Numbered from the stretch's first letter, positions 7,489 through 15,857 are shown. The stretch is 28,457 nt of DNA from DAOSWM01 sp035380045 (GCA_035380045.1 DAOSWM010000042.1:1-28457), one strand, 5' to 3'. Notes: a model not told the origin generated them from the sequence alone. Numbers and translations: made by a program.

Positions 7489-8850
7489 TTAGGTTAAAAC
7501 AAGCAATGATGCTAGCTCCCGCAAATTTACTCCAGAAAAATTACCGGAGGTCATAATTAGCAAATTTTTTTGCCTAAAATCGATGCTTTTTAAACAGTCG
7601 ATTAACTTCTCGGAGTTCGTAAACACTTCTGGCTTGGGGTTTCCAAAGTTGTGCGAAACGGTTTCTGGGCTAATTTCAGGGAGCTTTTTATGCTGAAGTG
7701 TTTCTGGGTTGAAGTAAACAATGGGCAAATCGGCACCCTGCAGCTTATCCTTGTATTCGCCTAAGAAATTTGGGTTTAAGCTGCTGAATGTGTGCAGTTC
7801 TAGGCACGCAACCAGCTCCCTTTCGGGGTAAGCTTCTCTAAGCGCCTTCACTGTTGCCGAAACCTTTGAGGGTGAGTGCGCAAAGTCGAGAAAAACTTTT
7901 GTTTGGCTGTTTTCAGCTAGCAGCTGAAGGCGTTTCGATGCCCCTTTGAAGGTGGCAATGGCCTCATAAAAATCTTTGCTGGATATTCCTAGTTCTTTGC
8001 AAACTGCTTGCGCACCGGCAATATTCTGCATGTTATGCGACCCGAAAACTTCAACCGGATGGGAATTCCCATTTTCTTTTAAAATGTATTTACTGTTTTC
8101 TACTTTGAAAGGATGGGTTGTATAGGCAACTCTTTTGATATTTTTGGGGGCGTGCTGGCTAACCTGTTCAACTTCCTTGTCGTCGGAGCAGAAAACCAGC
8201 GAACCGTGAGGTTCAATGGTGTTTACAAAAATGTTAAACTGTTCGCGGTAAATTTCGAATGTTGGGAATGCGTTTATGTGGTCCCATGCAATTCCCGAAA
8301 TTAAGGCTATGTGGGGTTTGTAAAGGTGAAACTTCGGGCGCAGGTCAATTGGGGAGGTTAGGTACTCGTCGCCTTCAAAAACGGCAACCTGCGAATCTTC
8401 GCTCAACGAAACCATATTCTCAAAACCTTCGAGCTGGGCGCCAACCATGTAGTCGAACTTCGTTCCACAATTTTTTAGAACGTGCATCACCATTGAGGTG
8501 ATTGTGGTTTTTCCGTGGCTTCCTCCAATAACCACCCTGGTTTTGTTGCGGGTTTGTTCGTAGAGGTATTCAGGGTAAGAAAAGATTTTCAACCCGAGTT
8601 CTTCCGCCTTTAAAAGTTCTGGGTTGTCTTTTCGTGCATGCATTCCCAGAACTACAGCATCGAGTTCAGGCGTGATTCTGGCTGGGTTCCAGCCAATGGT
8701 TTCGGGTAGAATTCCGTGATTCTTCAACCTGCTGAGCGAGGGCTCAAAAATTTCGTCGTCGGAACCGGTAATGGAGTAACCTTTTATTTTTAGGGCAATT
8801 GCTAAGTTGTGCATGGCGCTACCGCCAATGGCTATGAAATGGATTCGCAT
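7489..8850 (-). CDS. mpl: UDP-MurNAc:L-Ala-gamma-D-Glu-meso-DAP ligase (murein recycling)
   Basis: Joins a recycled murein tripeptide to UDP-N-acetylmuramate, ATP-dependent, in the cytosol. The ATG at 8850 is chosen: it gives MRIHFIAIGGSAMHNLA, the Rossmann start of Mur ligases, and lies just below a consensus promoter that the longer frame from 8901 would span. It has 453 residues (E. coli Mpl has 457). The P-loop is GGSHGKTTIT (about 109-118). Mpl rather than MurC is favoured by GSDDEIFEPS, by FEGDEYLTSPIDLRPKF (Mpl-type EGDEYDTA-like box) and by the SGIAWDHINAF block. The C-terminal domain (LDFAHSPSKVSATVKALREA) is typical. It is first in a minus-strand group with the GNAT and barrel genes. 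Confidence 0.9.
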   Translation of the reverse strand: MRIHFIAIGGSAMHNLAIALKIKGYSITGSDDEIFEPSLSRLKNHGILPETIGWNPARITPELDAVVLGMHARKDNPELLKAEELGLKIFSYPEYLYEQTRNKTRVVIGGSHGKTTITSMVMHVLKNCGTKFDYMVGAQLEGFENMVSLSEDSQVAVFEGDEYLTSPIDLRPKFHLYKPHIALISGIAWDHINAFPTFEIYREQFNIFVNTIEPHGSLVFCSDDKEVEQVSQHAPKNIKRVAYTTHPFKVENSKYILKENGNSHPVEVFGSHNMQNIAGAQAVCKELGISSKDFYEAIATFKGASKRLQLLAENSQTKVFLDFAHSPSKVSATVKALREAYPERELVACLELHTFSSLNPNFLGEYKDKLQGADLPIVYFNPETLQHKKLPEISPETVSHNFGNPKPEVFTNSEKLIDCLKSIDFRQKNLLIMTSGNFSGVNLRELASLLVLT

Positions 8851-8867
8851 TATAATTTCGATTTTTC

Positions 8868-8876
8868 GCAAAGTTA
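8868..8876 (-). promoter_or_regulatory. Promoter -7 box for mpl
   Basis: TAACTTTGC on the minus strand is an exact TAnnTTTG box, with the start of transcription expected near 8861 and the mpl ATG at 8850. It sits inside the longer open frame, which supports the shorter mpl start. A TTG lies 22 bases upstream, slightly further than usual. Confidence 0.65.
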
Positions 8877-8912
8877 CAGCTTCTGAATTATGGATGGTCA
8901 ACCAATTACCAT

Positions 8913-8920
8913 TATTTTTG
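8913..8920 (+). promoter_or_regulatory. Candidate -7 box for the metallo-hydrolase gene
   Basis: TATTTTTG matches TAnnTTTG on the plus strand, 29 bases before the ATG at 8950. No clear TTTG partner is seen at -33. Together with the mpl box it makes 8851-8949 a compact divergent promoter region. Confidence 0.45.
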
Positions 8921-8949
8921 TTTGGTAAATAAACGTAAAAACATTCAGC

Positions 8950-9798
8950 ATGAAGATTCAGTCGTTCAATATTGCCAACTTTAAGGTTGATGGTGGGGCC
9001 ATGTTTGGCGTGGTTCCCAAAGTTTTATGGAACAAGGCGTATCCTGCCGACGAGAACAACTTAATTCCACTTTCGCTGCGCACGTTGGTTGTTGAAACGG
9101 GAGGGAGAGTTATTCTTACCGACAACGGTTTTGGCGATAAGCAGAGCGAGAAGTTCTTTAGCCATTTCCATATTTTTGGGGGCGATGGGCTGATTAGTGG
9201 GCTTGCGAAAATGGGTTACAAACCTGAGGACATTACGGATGTTATTCTAACTCACCTTCACTACGACCATTGTGGGGGAGGTGTGAAAAGGAATTCCAGC
9301 GGGGAGTTTGAGCTCGTTTTTCCGAATGCAAGGTATCATGTTAGTAAAGCCCAGTGGGAATCGGCGCTAAATCCGAATGCTCGTGAGGCCGATTCGTTTC
9401 TCGAAGAGAACATGATTCCCATGCGCGATTTGGGTGCGCTTAACCTGATTGAAAAGGAGGGGGGAATAGCACCTGGTGTGGAAATACGGTTCTTTAACGG
9501 CCATACCCGTGGGCAAATAGTCCCAATATTTTCATTACCCAGTGGGAAAAAGTTGGTTTTCGCAGCGGACCTTTTCCCGTCAACTGCGCACATTCACTTG
9601 GCGTGGAATATGAGCTACGATGTTGAGCCGCTGGTTACCATGCAGGAGAAGGAGGCTTTTCTGAATGAGGCGTTACAGAATGGTTACATTCTCTACTACC
9701 AGCACGATTACTTTACAGAGTGTAGCAGCCTTATTCAAACGCCCAAGGGCATTAGGGCGGGAGAAAGAATGACGCTGGATGAAGCGCTTGCAATTTAG
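8950..9798 (+). CDS. Metallo-beta-lactamase-fold hydrolase
   Basis: A 282-residue soluble metal-dependent hydrolase with no signal peptide. The metal site is complete: THLHYDHCGG gives H102, H104, D106 and H107; NGHTRGQ gives H185; FAADLFP gives D207; YYQHDYF gives H252. It has the two-metal layout of lactonase- and glyoxalase-like members. The region before the first motif carries the usual LVVETGGRVILTDNGFG strand-turn-strand with Asp 58. The substrate cannot be told: this branch includes quorum-quenching lactonase-like and general hydrolases. It is monocistronic, divergent from mpl, and ends 4 bp from the stop of the convergent membrane-protein gene. Confidence 0.88.
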   Translation: MKIQSFNIANFKVDGGAMFGVVPKVLWNKAYPADENNLIPLSLRTLVVETGGRVILTDNGFGDKQSEKFFSHFHIFGGDGLISGLAKMGYKPEDITDVILTHLHYDHCGGGVKRNSSGEFELVFPNARYHVSKAQWESALNPNAREADSFLEENMIPMRDLGALNLIEKEGGIAPGVEIRFFNGHTRGQIVPIFSLPSGKKLVFAADLFPSTAHIHLAWNMSYDVEPLVTMQEKEAFLNEALQNGYILYYQHDYFTECSSLIQTPKGIRAGERMTLDEALAI

Positions 9799-9802
9799 CG
9801 TT

Positions 9803-10237
9803 TTACAATACTAAATTCCGAAAAGTATATAGCGTATACGTAATAAGCGGAGCAAAGCTCCAAAAAAAGAATGCTGCCGAAATTGCTGAATCGGAGAGGG
9901 CTAACACCTTAATTTTGCCCGGCTTTATTCGGATTAACAGGGAAAAAAAGATTCTTAAAAGAAGTTGGATTGCAAAGAAGAAGAATACTCTAACGCTGTA
10001 AGGGTTGATATTTTCGGCATTTGAAAGGTTGCCCCTCACGATTTCTGAAAAACTTTGCGACAACCCTTTGCTTGGAGGAATTATGCCTGTAACTTCGGTT
10101 AACAGGGCTGGAATTGGATGGGTGGTTCCAGTAAAAAGAAATGAGTAGAGAAGAACTAAAAGGATTGTAAGAATAAAAAGCCCGTTTACGAAGTGGTAGC
10201 TTCGTTCCTTTTGGCCAATGTAATAAAATGCTCCCAT
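9803..10237 (-). CDS. DUF2752-like small membrane protein
   Basis: A 144-residue membrane protein with about three transmembrane segments (near 18-37, 83-103 and 116-137). The region GIIPPSKGLSQSFSEIVRGN plus the following NPYSVRVFFFFAIQLLLRI resembles DUF2752, whose usual pattern is CPxCGxTRAF...GdfxxA...NP. Here both cysteines of that motif are missing (I and S/K in their places), so either the metal- or disulfide-type site is lost or the similarity is superficial. It is the last of three minus-strand membrane-protein genes, 10 bp after the previous one. The function is unknown. Confidence 0.65.
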   Translation of the reverse strand: MGAFYYIGQKERSYHFVNGLFILTILLVLLYSFLFTGTTHPIPALLTEVTGIIPPSKGLSQSFSEIVRGNLSNAENINPYSVRVFFFFAIQLLLRIFFSLLIRIKPGKIKVLALSDSAISAAFFFWSFAPLITYTLYTFRNLVL

Positions 10238-10247
10238 AAGGAGGTTT

Positions 10248-10739
10248 TTATGATTGTTTCAGGAAAAGATTCGCAAATTTGAATCCGTGGTGAACGTCGT
10301 ACACCATTCGCTCGGGAACTTTAATTGAGACGGTATTTTCTGTGTAAATAATTGTAACCGACATTGCCCCGGTTAAAAAGCGTTCAACGAATTTTACGGG
10401 TTGCATCACAATTTTTCCTGGTGTTTCACTAATAGTCCGGTAGCTTCTGCTTTCGAAATAGTTTTTAATAAGCAGGGGATCAACCTCGCCACTATGTTCA
10501 ACGGTAAGTTGCTTCTGTCGGTACGAGAATGCAATTGACGCCGGGAAAATAAGGGAGTAAAAAACTATAAAGAACCAGTTATTCGCAAAATGCTCAACCA
10601 GCGTTTTTTTGCTAGCCGCAAAAATGTAGTAGAAAACCCAGTTGAAGATTATTAGCAGCACCAAAATAACAGTAAAAGATGCAAACCATGTAGCGAATGT
10701 TTTTTTTGTGGTTTTGGCTTTGCCAATAATAATTTTCAT
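10248..10739 (-). CDS. Two-TM membrane protein of unknown function
   Basis: A 163-residue protein not recognised as a named family. A short basic N-terminus (MKIIIGKAKTTKK) is followed by a long hydrophobic helix (about 17-42) and a second (about 53-70). A cytoplasmic-looking domain of about 90 residues follows, with alternating strands (YFESRSYRTI, GKIVMQPVK, SVTIIYTENTVSIKVPERM). The layout resembles small bacterial pleckstrin-homology-like or regulatory membrane proteins, but no motif decides this. It is the middle gene of a three-gene group, 35 bp after the preceding gene and 10 bp before the next. Confidence 0.7.
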   Translation of the reverse strand: MKIIIGKAKTTKKTFATWFASFTVILVLLIIFNWVFYYIFAASKKTLVEHFANNWFFIVFYSLIFPASIAFSYRQKQLTVEHSGEVDPLLIKNYFESRSYRTISETPGKIVMQPVKFVERFLTGAMSVTIIYTENTVSIKVPERMVYDVHHGFKFANLFLKQS

Positions 10740-10774
10740 TGCAACGGGAGTTTGAAAATGGGAAAACAGAGGAA

Positions 10775-11356
10775 CTATTGTTCCTCTGTTGTGTCGGTTT
10801 CAGCGGTTGATACCTGTACGCTTTTGGCAACCTTTTTTGCTGCCTTGGCAGCTGCTTCGCCCGCTCTGCGGGCAGTTTCCTTGTCGCGAAGCTCCTTGTT
10901 AACGTTCTCCATGTCATCCTCAATTTTGTCCATCTCCAGTTCCAGCTCGCGGAGGGCTTCCTCAAGGCTGTCGCCAATGGCTTCGGTGTCAATGTCGTCG
11001 CCCATTTCTTCCTCGAAAGCCTTCTGGAACTCTTTGCCAAAGAGTTCGAATTTACCAGAATCCTTAATGGCTTCATTGGCAATTATCGATGCTCCGCTGA
11101 AAACAATTAGCCAAACCGCTGCAAGTAGAACGGCAATAATTGATATGATAAGGGATGCTATTCCAAGGCCACGAGCCCCGTTCCCTCTCGATGCCTGAAC
11201 AATAGAAATTATGCTGAAAACTATGGCAAGTATCCCGGGTAGCAGGGCCACTATGCCAACGCAGGGAATGAATGCAACTATTAGCGAAATAATTGCCAGC
11301 ACTATGCCGATAATTCCCATTACTTGTCCTTCGGTCGATGTTTTTTCAGGTTCCAT
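10775..11356 (-). CDS. Membrane protein with charged coiled-coil tail
   Basis: A 193-residue protein. The N-terminal half has three hydrophobic segments (about 12-30, 33-53 and 63-87) joined by a short Gly/Arg turn (ASRGNGARGLG), the layout of DUF4190-type membrane proteins. The C-terminal half (about 110-160) is a strongly acidic helix (EEEMGDDIDTEAIGDSLEEA, then LELEMDKIEDDMENVNKELRD) that should form a coiled coil. It is followed by a basic Ala/Lys stretch (ARRAGEAAAKAAKKVAKSV) and an acidic Thr-rich end. This acidic-then-basic tail is unusual and suggests a partner-binding helix. It is first of the three small membrane-protein genes. The function is unknown. Confidence 0.7.
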   Translation of the reverse strand: MEPEKTSTEGQVMGIIGIVLAIISLIVAFIPCVGIVALLPGILAIVFSIISIVQASRGNGARGLGIASLIISIIAVLLAAVWLIVFSGASIIANEAIKDSGKFELFGKEFQKAFEEEMGDDIDTEAIGDSLEEALRELELEMDKIEDDMENVNKELRDKETARRAGEAAAKAAKKVAKSVQVSTAETDTTEEQ

Positions 11357-11392
11357 TTTTGTAAGCTTTAATGTTTTATGAAATGACGAATT

Positions 11393-11511
11393 TTAAACCT
11401 CATCTGCTGCATTACTTCTGTTGTATTTCCCATTAAGGATGTCAAGCATATCCTTTTCGAGGCTATGGATTGGGGTTTCAACAATTCTTCCAATTTCCAC
11501 CCCTTCGAGCA
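11393..11511 (-). CDS. C-terminal fragment of an unidentified protein, cut by assembly gap
   Basis: Read on the minus strand from the gap edge, an open frame encodes the last 38 residues of a protein (including GRIVETPIHSLEKDMLDILN and ending SNAADEV) with a stop at 11393-11395. Its amino-acid composition looks like real coding sequence (mixed charged and hydrophobic heptads), and it is followed after 36 bp by the next minus-strand gene. The 5' part lies in or beyond the N run. The family is not recognisable from this fragment. Confidence 0.45.
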
Positions 11512-11611
11512 NNNNNNNNNNNNNNNNNNNNNNNNNNNNNNNNNNNNNNNNNNNNNNNNNNNNNNNNNNNNNNNNNNNNNNNNNNNNNNNNNNNNNNNNN
11601 NNNNNNNNNNN
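11512..11611. other. Assembly gap (100 N)
   Basis: Exactly 100 N, the conventional placeholder for a scaffold join of unknown size. True distance and continuity between the minus-strand stub on the left and mutA on the right cannot be assumed. Within 11357-11681 the only other content is the 36-bp spacer before the DUF4190-like gene, the stub above, and the mutA promoter/leader on the right. Confidence 0.98.
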
Positions 11612-11642
11612 ATAAAGCTAGCATATAAAAATTAATAGTTTG

Positions 11643-11651
11643 TAAATTTGC
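11643..11651 (+). promoter_or_regulatory. mutAB promoter -7 box
   Basis: TAAATTTGC is an exact Bacteroidota -7 box, 30 bases before the mutA ATG. The expected -33 region (about 11620-11624) has no TTTG, but only 31 bases of real sequence exist before the box because of the N gap. The leader AAAACAAAATTACACGTT is A-rich with no Shine-Dalgarno motif. Confidence 0.6.
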
Positions 11652-11681
11652 ACAACCATTTAAAAAACAAAATTACACGTT

Positions 11682-13559
11682 ATGGCAGAAAACACTAACG
11701 ATTCAAAGTTATTCTCCGAATTCCCTCCGGTAACAACCCGTGAGTGGGAGGAGGTGATACAGAAGGATCTGAAGGGCGCCGATTACGACAAGAAGTTGGT
11801 ATGGAAAACGCTTGAGGGGTTCAGCGTTAGGCCATACTACCGCGCCGAGGATCTGGAAAATTTACAGAATATAAATGTACTCCCTGCCGATTTTCCTTTC
11901 ATCAGGGGTAACCAAACAGTTTCCAACGAGTGGCTTGTGAGGCAGGATTTCGATACAACCAATGCCAAGCAGGCAAATGCCAAGGCTCTCGATGCTTTGG
12001 CAAAGGGTGCCACAGCTATTGGTTTCGAAACTTGTGCCGATTGTGAACCCTCTGCCGACGGCATAGGGACAATTCTAAACGGAATTGATATAACACTGAA
12101 CGAAGTGAACTTCGTATCGGGTTGCAACTCGCGCAAAATATTACCAGTACTGGTTAAACTCTTAAAAGAAAAGGGTGTTGATTTTGCTACAGCTAAGGGT
12201 TCCTTCGATTACAGCCCGCTTGCAGCCTACTCGCTCAAGGGTAAGTTCTGCGTCGATTTGGCTACAGCCAAAGCTAGAGTGAAAGAAGTTTTCGATGCAG
12301 GTGCTGAACTACAATCGTTCAGGTTATTTGCTGTACGTGGCGATATTTTCCGCAACAGCGGTGCATCGTTGGTGCAGGAGTTAGCATTCTCCCTGGCCAT
12401 GGGCGCTGAGTACATGACATGGCTTACCTCACAGGGGGTTTCACCAAGCCAAGCAGCAGCAAAAATTAAATTCACCTTTGCAATTGGCTCCAGCTACTTC
12501 ATGGAGATTGCAAAAATCCGTGCGGCACGTATGTTATGGGCAAAAATTGTTGAAGCCTACTTACCAAACGATATTGAAAGCACAAAGATGTGTATTCATG
12601 CCGTTACCAGCGATTGGAATAAAACTATCTACGATCCCTACGTTAACATGCTGAGAACTACCACCGAGGCCATGTCGGGCGTTTTGGGAGGTGTTCATAG
12701 TTTCACAGTGCAGCCCTTCGATAAATCTTTTCAGGAACCAACAGTTTTCTCGGAGCGCATTGCCCGTAACCAGCAGCTTATACTGAAGGAGGAAGCATAC
12801 CTCGATAAGGTTGTTGACCCATCGGCAGGCAGCTACTACATTGAAAACTTAACAGCCTCCATTATTCAAAACGCATGGGAGTTGTTTGTAAAGGTTGATG
12901 ATTTAGGTGGCTATACCGAAGCGTTTACGAAGGGTTTTATTCAGGCTCAAATTAAGGAGTTAGCTCTGAAACGTGAGGCGAATATTGCCACCCGTCGGGA
13001 AACCATTTTGGGCACCAACCAGTTTCCAAATTTTGGCGAAGTGGCTGATGTTAAGAAAATTCCTGCAGACAGAATTGAGCGGAAGATTGATGCGAAGCAA
13101 AATGGAATGGTTTGTGAACCCTTAGTTCCATTCCGCGGATCGCAGGCATTCGAGCAGCTTCGTTACAGAACCGATGCTAGCGGCAGTAGACCAAAAGTAT
13201 TCATGCTGGCTCTTGGGAACCTGGCTTTCCGTAGGGCACGCGCTCAGTTTAGCTGTAACTTCTTTGCATGCGCCGGATTTGAGGTGATTGATAACATCGG
13301 GTTTAAGTCTGTTGCCGAAGGCGTTAAGGCTGCTCTCGATGCAAAGTCCGACATTATAGTAATCTGCTCATCCGATGAGGAGTATGAAACCATGGCGCCT
13401 GAGGCTTTTGAGATGATTGGTACCAAATCCATATTTGTTGTGGCGGGAGAACCTGCCTCAAAACCTGCTCTCGAAGCCAAAGGAATAATGAATTACATCA
13501 GCGTGAAGAGCAACGTGCTTGAAACGTTGAAGGAGTATCAACGCCTGCTAAAATTATAA
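11682..13559 (+). CDS. mutA: Methylmalonyl-CoA mutase small (non-catalytic) subunit
   Basis: The beta subunit of the adenosylcobalamin-dependent mutase that interconverts succinyl-CoA and methylmalonyl-CoA. Its 625 residues are typical. The N-terminus (FPPVTTREWEEVIQKDLKGA) matches the small subunit, followed by a TIM-barrel half and a C-terminal Rossmann half (about 497-620). That last domain lacks the cobalamin His motif DxHxxG: the matching region reads LGNLAFRRARAQFS, as expected for the subunit that does not bind cofactor. It forms the heterodimer with MutB, whose start is 3 bp downstream. In fermentative Bacteroidota the pair works in the succinate-to-propionate route. Confidence 0.95.
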   Translation: MAENTNDSKLFSEFPPVTTREWEEVIQKDLKGADYDKKLVWKTLEGFSVRPYYRAEDLENLQNINVLPADFPFIRGNQTVSNEWLVRQDFDTTNAKQANAKALDALAKGATAIGFETCADCEPSADGIGTILNGIDITLNEVNFVSGCNSRKILPVLVKLLKEKGVDFATAKGSFDYSPLAAYSLKGKFCVDLATAKARVKEVFDAGAELQSFRLFAVRGDIFRNSGASLVQELAFSLAMGAEYMTWLTSQGVSPSQAAAKIKFTFAIGSSYFMEIAKIRAARMLWAKIVEAYLPNDIESTKMCIHAVTSDWNKTIYDPYVNMLRTTTEAMSGVLGGVHSFTVQPFDKSFQEPTVFSERIARNQQLILKEEAYLDKVVDPSAGSYYIENLTASIIQNAWELFVKVDDLGGYTEAFTKGFIQAQIKELALKREANIATRRETILGTNQFPNFGEVADVKKIPADRIERKIDAKQNGMVCEPLVPFRGSQAFEQLRYRTDASGSRPKVFMLALGNLAFRRARAQFSCNFFACAGFEVIDNIGFKSVAEGVKAALDAKSDIIVICSSDEEYETMAPEAFEMIGTKSIFVVAGEPASKPALEAKGIMNYISVKSNVLETLKEYQRLLKL

Positions 13560-13562
13560 GCT

Positions 13563-15695
13563 ATGAAACCAGATTTCAAAAAAATTAAAATAAACCAGGA
13601 ACACTGCAGCGATCACAAGCATGGCGGTAACGGTGTATTCTTTACACCCGAACAGATTGCAGTTAAACCGGTGTATAGCGCCGATGACCTGGCCAACATG
13701 GAGCACCTAAACTATGCAGCAGGAATTCCTCCTTTCCTCCGTGGCCCTTACAGTACAATGTACGTAATGAAACCATGGACAGTTCGCCAGTACGCTGGGT
13801 TTTCAACTGCCGAGGAATCAAATGCATTCTACCGCCGTAACCTGGCCGCTGGCCAGAAAGGGTTATCCGTTGCTTTCGACCTGGCAACCCATCGTGGTTA
13901 CGATAGCGACCATCCCCGTGTTGTAGGCGATGTGGGGAAAGCCGGCGTTGCCATCGACAGCGTTGAGGATATGAAGGTGCTGTTCGACGGAATTCCCCTT
14001 GATAAGATGTCGGTTTCCATGACCATGAACGGCGCAGTTCTTCCGGTTATGGCATTTTACATTGTGGCCGCAATGGAGCAGGGGGCAACCCTCGACCAGC
14101 TGGCTGGAACCATTCAGAACGATATTCTGAAGGAATTCATGGTGCGGAACACATATATTTACCCACCTGAATTTTCGATGAAAATAATCGCCGATATCTT
14201 TCAATACACGGCCAAGAACATGCCAAAGTTCAACAGCATTTCCATTTCGGGTTACCACATGCAGGAAGCTGGGGCTACCGCCGATATTGAGCTGGCCTAC
14301 ACGCTTGCCGATGGTTTGGAGTATTTGAGAACGGGCGTTAACTCAGGGCTCGATATCGATGCGTTTGCGCCTCGTTTGTCCTTCTTCTGGGCAATTGGCA
14401 TGAACCATTTCATGGAGATAGCAAAAATGCGCGCAGCGCGTTTGCTTTGGGCAAAAATTGTGAGCCAATTCAACCCAAAGAATCCCAAATCATTAGCGCT
14501 AAGGACGCATAGCCAGACCTCGGGCTGGAGCCTAACCGAGCAGGATCCATTCAATAACGTTGCACGAACCTGCATTGAAGCCATGGCTGCAGCACTGGGA
14601 CATACCCAAAGTTTGCATACAAATGCTTTGGATGAGGCAATTGCTCTGCCAACCGATTTCTCGGCACGTATTGCTAGGAATACTCAGATTTATCTTCAGG
14701 AAGAAACACATATTTGTAAAGCGGTTGATCCCTGGGCTGGTTCGTACTACGTTGAGAAACTTACCCATGAAATTGCCCATAAGGCTTGGGCGTTGATTCA
14801 GGAAGTTGAGGAGCTGGGTGGAATGGCTAAGGCCATTGAAACAGGGTTGCCAAAAATGCGTATTGAGGAGGCAGCCGCTAGAAAACAGGCTCGAATCGAT
14901 TCAGGGAAAGATATTATTGTTGGCCTTAACAAGTACCGCCTTGAGAAGGAGGATCCCATTGAGATTCTTGATGTTGACAATACCGCTGTTCGTGAAAGCC
15001 AGTTAAAGCGTTTGCAGAAGCTTCGGGCTGAGCGTAATGAGGGGGATGTGAAGAAAGCGCTAGAGGCGATTACACGCTGTGCTGAAACCGGCGAAGGGAA
15101 TCTGCTCGAGCTTTCTGTTGAGGCAGCAAAGTTGAGGGCAACGCTGGGGGAAATTTCCGATGCCTGCGAAAAGGTTTCGGGACGTTACAAAGCGGTAATA
15201 CGCTCCATTTCAGGAATATATTCAGCAGAATCAATGGATGATAAGAACTTTAAGGAAGCACGCGAACTCTGCGACAGGTTCGCTAAGTTAGAGGGTCGTC
15301 AGCCTCGCATAATGATTGCCAAAATGGGACAGGATGGTCACGACCGGGGTGCAAAGGTTGTTGCCACAGGTTACGCCGACATAGGATTCGATGTTGATAT
15401 CGGACCGCTATTCCAAACACCTGCCGAAGCGGCAAAGCAAGCAGTGGAGAACGATGTTCATGTGCTGGGAGTTTCCAGCCTAGCTGCTGGACACAAAACC
15501 CTTGTACCTCAAGTTATTGATGAATTGAAAAAGCTTGGTCGCGACGACATTATGGTAATTTGTGGCGGTGTAATTCCCGCTCAGGATTATCAGTATCTTT
15601 ATGATCAAGGGGTTGCTGCAATTTTTGGCCCTGGATCATCGGTTTCCCTTGCAGGAAAACAAATTCTAGAAATTTTATTGAAAAGGCACGAGTAG
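13563..15695 (+). CDS. mutB: Methylmalonyl-CoA mutase large (catalytic) subunit
   Basis: Catalyses the radical carbon-skeleton rearrangement of succinyl-CoA and (R)-methylmalonyl-CoA. The 710 residues are full length. The barrel domain has the family blocks PFLRGPYSTMYVMKPWTVRQ, FYRRNL (Tyr 90, matching the substrate-contacting Tyr of the Propionibacterium enzyme), LATHRGYDSDHPR and SGYHMQEAGA (His 232, the active-site His). The C-terminal cobalamin domain has GQDGHDRGAK with the cobalt-ligating His at 593, then the LGVSSLAAGHKTL and VICGGVIPAQDY segments. All key residues are present. It is coupled to mutA and followed by a strong terminator. No epimerase, carboxylase or MeaB-type chaperone gene is in the window. 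Confidence 0.97.
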   Translation: MKPDFKKIKINQEHCSDHKHGGNGVFFTPEQIAVKPVYSADDLANMEHLNYAAGIPPFLRGPYSTMYVMKPWTVRQYAGFSTAEESNAFYRRNLAAGQKGLSVAFDLATHRGYDSDHPRVVGDVGKAGVAIDSVEDMKVLFDGIPLDKMSVSMTMNGAVLPVMAFYIVAAMEQGATLDQLAGTIQNDILKEFMVRNTYIYPPEFSMKIIADIFQYTAKNMPKFNSISISGYHMQEAGATADIELAYTLADGLEYLRTGVNSGLDIDAFAPRLSFFWAIGMNHFMEIAKMRAARLLWAKIVSQFNPKNPKSLALRTHSQTSGWSLTEQDPFNNVARTCIEAMAAALGHTQSLHTNALDEAIALPTDFSARIARNTQIYLQEETHICKAVDPWAGSYYVEKLTHEIAHKAWALIQEVEELGGMAKAIETGLPKMRIEEAAARKQARIDSGKDIIVGLNKYRLEKEDPIEILDVDNTAVRESQLKRLQKLRAERNEGDVKKALEAITRCAETGEGNLLELSVEAAKLRATLGEISDACEKVSGRYKAVIRSISGIYSAESMDDKNFKEARELCDRFAKLEGRQPRIMIAKMGQDGHDRGAKVVATGYADIGFDVDIGPLFQTPAEAAKQAVENDVHVLGVSSLAAGHKTLVPQVIDELKKLGRDDIMVICGGVIPAQDYQYLYDQGVAAIFGPGSSVSLAGKQILEILLKRHE

Positions 15696-15711
15696 CTTTT
15701 TCTTATTAACT

Positions 15712-15757
15712 AAGCAAGGCCACTGGGAGTTTAAACACCTGGTGGCCTTGCTTTTTT
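15712..15757 (+). terminator. mutAB terminator
   Basis: AAGCAAGGCCAC (15712-15723) pairs perfectly with GTGGCCTTGCTT (15742-15753). The stem can extend by four more pairs (two of them G-U) around a loop AGTTTAAACA, and is followed by a T6 run. It ends the mutAB transcript 16 bp after the stop codon. Confidence 0.93.
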
Positions 15758-15768
15758 ATTTAAAAAAG

Positions 15769-15798
15769 TTTGATTGTATTATTAAAATTTTACCTTTG
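15769..15798 (+). promoter_or_regulatory. Consensus promoter for the YhhQ/VUT transporter gene
   Basis: TTTG (15769-15772), 18 bases, TACCTTTG (15791-15798): the same spacing and -7 box as the tRNA-Glu promoter at 6311-6341. The start of transcription would be near 15806, giving a leader of about 52 bases before the ATG at 15858. Confidence 0.8.
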
Positions 15799-15857
15799 TT
15801 AGACAATAGAGTAATTCTGTTTGAACAAGTTGCACTAAATGTAACCCCTGCAAAGAT

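Noticed and set aside
10612..11082. Minus-strand open frame of 156 codons rich in Arg/Lys/Pro/Thr
   Set aside because: It overlaps the end of the DUF4190-like gene and the start of the next gene in another frame; its composition is a frame-shifted reading of the acidic coiled coil.
13863..14258. Minus-strand open frames antisense to mutB
   Set aside because: They lie fully inside the conserved mutase barrel and are rich in His and Cys, typical of antisense shadows of GC-richer genes.
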